A DNA stretch of 6,928 nucleotides, taken from NCBI GenBank assembly GCA_910584045.1, contig CAJTYO010000098.1:1-6928 (forward strand), written 5' to 3'. Source of the DNA: an uncultured Oscillospiraceae bacterium. GTDB taxonomy: Bacteria > Bacillota > Clostridia > Oscillospirales > Oscillospiraceae. How positions within the stretch are numbered: position 1 is the stretch's first letter; every line of letters begins with the position of its first letter. A program made the position numbers and the translations under genes. The notes beneath the pieces were generated by a model. It ran no database searches. It was not told the origin of the DNA and saw only the letters and a program-made list of their open reading frames with translations. Below, piece after piece: positions 4,916 to 6,928 of this stretch.

Positions 4916-6928
4916 ATGGCAACGACACGAAAGAAAACCACATCTGGCGGAAGGGGCGGCGGCCGGTCTGCCGGCACGCGCTCCCGGAGCGGGAGCAAGT
5001 CCCGCTCCGCCGCCGCAAAAAACGCCAAACGCCCCGTCCGCCGGGAGGTGGGGGGCGTCGTCATGCTGCTGCTGGCGCTGATCGTCCTGGTGAGCTACTT
5101 CACCGGGGACGGCTGGCTCATCAACCTGATCCCCAAGGCCTGCAAGGGCCTCTTCGGCGTAGGTTATTACCTGATGGTCCCCGCCCTGCTGGCGGCGGCC
5201 TGGGCGCTGCTGACCCACCGGGGGCGGCCTGTGGCTCTGCGGGTGTTCTGCGCACTGACCGCGCCCTATCTCTTCAGCGGGCTGTGGCACATCCTGTTCT
5301 GCCGGCTGGATCTGACCGACGCGGCCAAGCTGTTCCCCACATTGTGGGAGAGCGGCTTTGCCCTGGACTCCGGCGGTGTTCTCTCCGGGGGCACCGCCCA
5401 CGGCTTTGTAGCCGTGCTGGGGACGCCGGCTTCGGCCGCCGTCTTCCTGGTGCTGCTGGCCGCCCAGATGCTGGCAGTGTTTCAGGTAACGCCGGCCATG
5501 CTGCTGGAGCTGTGGCGGGAGAGGGAGGACTACGACGAGGAGGATTACCCAGAGCCCCCGCCCCGCCGTCCCGCCCCGGAGAAAAAGCCGGCTCAGCGGC
5601 CCGCTAAGACCCGCTCTGTCATAGACATCCCCCTGGATGGCACGCCCCTGGGGGGACGGCCCGCTCAGGCGGAGAGTTCGGAGGAGGTCCTGCCGGCGGC
5701 GGACGGGAAGAAGGGCTTTTTCCGTCCCCGGGAGAAGGAGCGGCTGACCCCCGCCGACGTGGCCGCAGCCCACCAGGAGAGTGCCGCTGCGCCTCTGCAG
5801 GAGCCCATACAGGAGACTGTCCAGGAGGCTGTGCCGGTTCCCGCTCCGGAGCCTGTCCGGCCCCCGGTCCGGGAGCCGGAACCCCAGCTTCCGGAGGAGC
5901 CGGAGCACGAAATGGAGACGCAGCCCGTCACGCCGCCGCCCCCGCCGGAGCCCGCATCCCAGCCGGAAGAGCGCCGAAAGAAGAAAAATGCAGCCGAGGC
6001 TCTGGAGGAGGCCACCGCTCAGGTGACGGCGGAGATTGCCAGCGCCATGGCCGCCGGAGGGGACAGCTACAGCTATCCCCCCGTTACACTGCTGGAGGAG
6101 AACGTACAGGACAACTATATCGAGGCCGGGGCGGAGCTGCGCTCCACCGCCCAGCGGCTGGCGGAGACCCTGCGCAGCTTCGGCGTGGATGCGGCGGCGG
6201 GGGATGTGATCCGGGGTCCGGCCATCACACAGTATGAGTTTACGCTGGCCCAGGGGGTGAAGCTGAGCAAGGTCACAAACCTGGCCGACGACATTGCCTT
6301 GGCTCTGGGGGCTGTGGGCGTGCGCATAGCTCCCATACCGGACAAGAGCTCCGTGGTGGGCATTGAGGTGCCCAACCGGGCGGTGAGCCCGGTATTGATT
6401 CGGGACGTCATCGAGTCGAGGACCTTTGCCGTCCATAAGTCCCAGGTGGCCTTCGCCGTGGGGCGGGACATCAACAACCGGGACATCGTGGGCGACATCG
6501 CCCGGCTGCCCCACCTGCTCATCGCCGGTACCACCGGCTCGGGCAAATCCGTGTGCACCAACTCTCTGATTATCAGCCTGCTGTACAAGTCCAGTCCGGA
6601 CGACGTACGCTTTATCATGGTGGACCCGAAGATGGTGGAGCTGGCCCCCTACAACGGCATTCCCCATCTGCTCATCCCCGTGGTCACCGATCCGAAGAAG
6701 GCCGCCGGAGCCCTCCAGTGGGCGGTGTATGAGATGATGAAGCGGTACAAGACCTTCTCTGAGCTGGGCGTGAAGAAGCTGGAGGAGTACAATGCCCTGG
6801 CCGCGCAGCGGGAGGATGTGCAGCACATGGCGTCGGTGGTGGTGGTCATCGACGAGCTGGCGGATCTGATGACGGTGGCCGCCAAGGAGGTGGAGGAGTC
6901 CATCTGCCGGGTGGCCCAGATGGGCCGC
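4916..6928 (+). CDS. ftsK: DNA translocase FtsK/SpoIIIE, N-terminal and motor part (3' end outside window)
   Basis: Open from the ATG at 4916 (GAGG 7 nt upstream, 12 bp after the NUDIX stop) to the window edge: 671 residues, incomplete. The protein is a septum-anchored hexameric ATPase that pumps chromosomal DNA during division or sporulation. Order of parts: a basic Arg/Gly/Ser tail (1-43); about four membrane helices (roughly 46-63, 79-99, 107-128, 165-189); a Pro/Glu-rich cytoplasmic linker (about 200-382); the alpha domain (about 385-530); and the RecA-like motor with Walker A GTTGSGKS (538-545), VDPKMVELAPYNGIPHLL, and Walker B VVVVIDELADLM (641-652). It is cut at VAQMGR, before the rest of the motor and the DNA-reading gamma domain. 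SpoIIIE and FtsK cannot be separated on this part; the four-helix N-terminus fits either in Firmicutes. The long minus-strand open frame opposite it is a GC-rich shadow. Confidence 0.97.
   Translation, partial: MATTRKKTTSGGRGGGRSAGTRSRSGSKSRSAAAKNAKRPVRREVGGVVMLLLALIVLVSYFTGDGWLINLIPKACKGLFGVGYYLMVPALLAAAWALLTHRGRPVALRVFCALTAPYLFSGLWHILFCRLDLTDAAKLFPTLWESGFALDSGGVLSGGTAHGFVAVLGTPASAAVFLVLLAAQMLAVFQVTPAMLLELWREREDYDEEDYPEPPPRRPAPEKKPAQRPAKTRSVIDIPLDGTPLGGRPAQAESSEEVLPAADGKKGFFRPREKERLTPADVAAAHQESAAAPLQEPIQETVQEAVPVPAPEPVRPPVREPEPQLPEEPEHEMETQPVTPPPPPEPASQPEERRKKKNAAEALEEATAQVTAEIASAMAAGGDSYSYPPVTLLEENVQDNYIEAGAELRSTAQRLAETLRSFGVDAAAGDVIRGPAITQYEFTLAQGVKLSKVTNLADDIALALGAVGVRIAPIPDKSSVVGIEVPNRAVSPVLIRDVIESRTFAVHKSQVAFAVGRDINNRDIVGDIARLPHLLIAGTTGSGKSVCTNSLIISLLYKSSPDDVRFIMVDPKMVELAPYNGIPHLLIPVVTDPKKAAGALQWAVYEMMKRYKTFSELGVKKLEEYNALAAQREDVQHMASVVVVIDELADLMTVAAKEVEESICRVAQMGR

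Noticed and set aside
4733..6826. A 697-codon open frame on the minus strand
   Set aside because: It lies antisense to the certain FtsK gene and the end of the NUDIX gene. Its product is low-complexity Arg/Gly/Gln/His-rich sequence with no domain, as expected from the opposite strand of GC-rich genes.

Overview
The window is GC-rich (well over 60% by eye), has canonical AGGAGG-type ribosome binding sites and short intergenic gaps. It looks like the chromosome of a high-GC gut Firmicute, most likely in the Oscillospiraceae / clostridial cluster IV (the Flavonifractor / Pseudoflavonifractor / Lawsonibacter neighbourhood). This rests on protein character, chiefly a glutamate dehydrogenase very close to the Clostridium symbiosum enzyme as I recall it, and on base composition. 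No database search was possible. There is no phage, plasmid, transposase or CRISPR signature.

Layout: (1) 1-837 (+) is the C-terminal ~60% of a catabolic, predicted NAD-specific glutamate dehydrogenase, followed by a long GC-rich hairpin (851-888). (2) 838-1202 has no intact gene. It holds that hairpin, a GC-rich block with an apparent minus-strand C-terminal coding remnant (957-1055), a second perfect hairpin (1056-1086) and an AT-rich stretch. (3) 1203-3227 (-) carries a MATE-family efflux transporter, then a DUF436/UPF0340 (YwlG-like) protein, separated by an 81-bp gap with a 10-bp hairpin. (4) 3228-3460 is a compact divergent promoter region. (5) 3461-6928 (+) reads uppP (undecaprenyl-diphosphatase), a NUDIX hydrolase and an FtsK/SpoIIIE DNA translocase that runs off the right edge. 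The gaps are 24 and 12 bp, so this is probably one operon.

Functional picture: the rightward operon links cell-envelope lipid-carrier recycling (UppP), nucleotide or small-diphosphate clean-up (NUDIX) and chromosome segregation at the division septum (FtsK). This is ordinary core biology. The leftward pair combines a drug/metabolite exporter with a conserved protein of unknown function. I do not see a new multi-gene system here. The least explained parts are the decayed or repeat-like block between gdh and the DUF436 gene, and the DUF436 protein itself.
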